This document shows, one piece after another, positions 8,290-8,669 of a DNA stretch of 8,669 nt (the first letter of the stretch is position 1; the number at the start of each line of letters is the position of its first letter). A program made the translations under genes and the position numbers. Source of the DNA: Streptomyces chattanoogensis. GTDB taxonomy: Bacteria; Actinomycetota; Actinomycetes; Streptomycetales; Streptomycetaceae. The notes under the pieces are model-generated. The model saw only the letters and a program-made list of their open reading frames with translations, had not been told where the DNA came from and searched no databases. The stretch lies in NCBI RefSeq assembly GCF_001294335.1, contig NZ_LGKG01000201.1:1-8669 (forward strand), written 5' to 3'.

Positions 8290-8669
8290 TCGTGGAGCAG
8301 GCGGAACCGGACGAAGAGCCGGTGGCGGAACCGGGGTCGGTGCCCACCGTGGTGCCGTGGCTGGTGTCGGCCAAGACCGAGGAGGCGCTGGCGGCAGGGG
8401 TCGAGCGGATCTCCTCGCGCAGGGGTACGGCGTCACCGGTGGACGTCGGGTTCTCGCTCGCCTCGGGCCGTTCGGTGTTCGAGCACCGCGCGGTGCTGCT
8501 GGCCCAGTGCCCCGACGGCGAGCTGTCCGAGACGGCCCGAGGCCGCGCGGAGACGGGCCGCCCGCTTGCAGTGCTGTTCTCGGGGCAGGGTGCGCAACGG
8601 GTGGGTATGGGGCGGGAGTTGTACGGCCGGTTCCCGGTGTTCGCGGAGGCGTTGGACGAGGTGCTGGCG
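8214..8669 (+). pseudogene. Continuation of the gene 2 PKS in a shifted frame: KS C-terminus, linker, AT start (3'-partial)
   Basis: This open frame has no start of its own and runs without a stop to the window end. It begins [17 protein letters not shown], then [11 protein letters not shown], the standard KS C-terminus. A KS-AT linker follows ([13 protein letters not shown] and onward). The AT start, [18 protein letters not shown], begins at 8571 and is cut at 8669 before its GHSxG motif, so extender specificity cannot be read. If the gap at about 8214 is an artefact, this is simply the downstream part of the gene at 7054. It is marked as a pseudogene fragment only because of the frame break. 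Confidence 0.8.

Overview
The window is very GC-rich DNA with strongly GC-biased third codon positions, typical of Streptomyces or a close actinomycete relative. It is filled by two tandem genes for a modular type I polyketide synthase (PKS), both on the + strand and separated by 28 bases. Both ends of the window lie inside acyltransferase (AT) domains, so the first gene lacks its start and the second lacks its end.

Gene 1 (1-7025) holds the end of one module and all of the next: AT tail, an inactive ketoreductase (KR0), ACP, then KS, malonyl-type AT, an intact KR of predicted B1 type, ACP and a C-terminal docking domain. Gene 2 (from 7054) begins with the matching kind of N-terminal coiled-coil docking domain, then a KS and the start of an AT. 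The layout suggests that the chain leaves gene 1 as a 3-hydroxy-5-oxo thioester and passes to the KS of gene 2. No genes for loading, release, tailoring, regulation or export are present, so the final product cannot be named.

Two places break the usual PKS architecture. In gene 2, about 133 bases of the KS are missing just after the second catalytic His. This shifts the frame and stops translation at 8289, although KS-AT coding continues in another frame to the window end. In gene 1, about 201 bases are missing in frame between the first AT and KR0, removing the whole post-AT linker. Each could be a true deletion or an assembly/gap-closing error in repetitive PKS DNA; the sequence alone cannot decide. 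Smaller curiosities are a 17-bp tandem duplication over the gene 1 stop codon, a low-GC patch encoding the AT specificity motif, and two short in-frame repeats.

No RNA genes, mobile elements, CRISPR arrays, terminators or independent promoters were seen. No stretch over 300 bases lacks coding sequence. I found no convincing new class of biological system; the interest lies in the inactive KR and the two architectural breaks.
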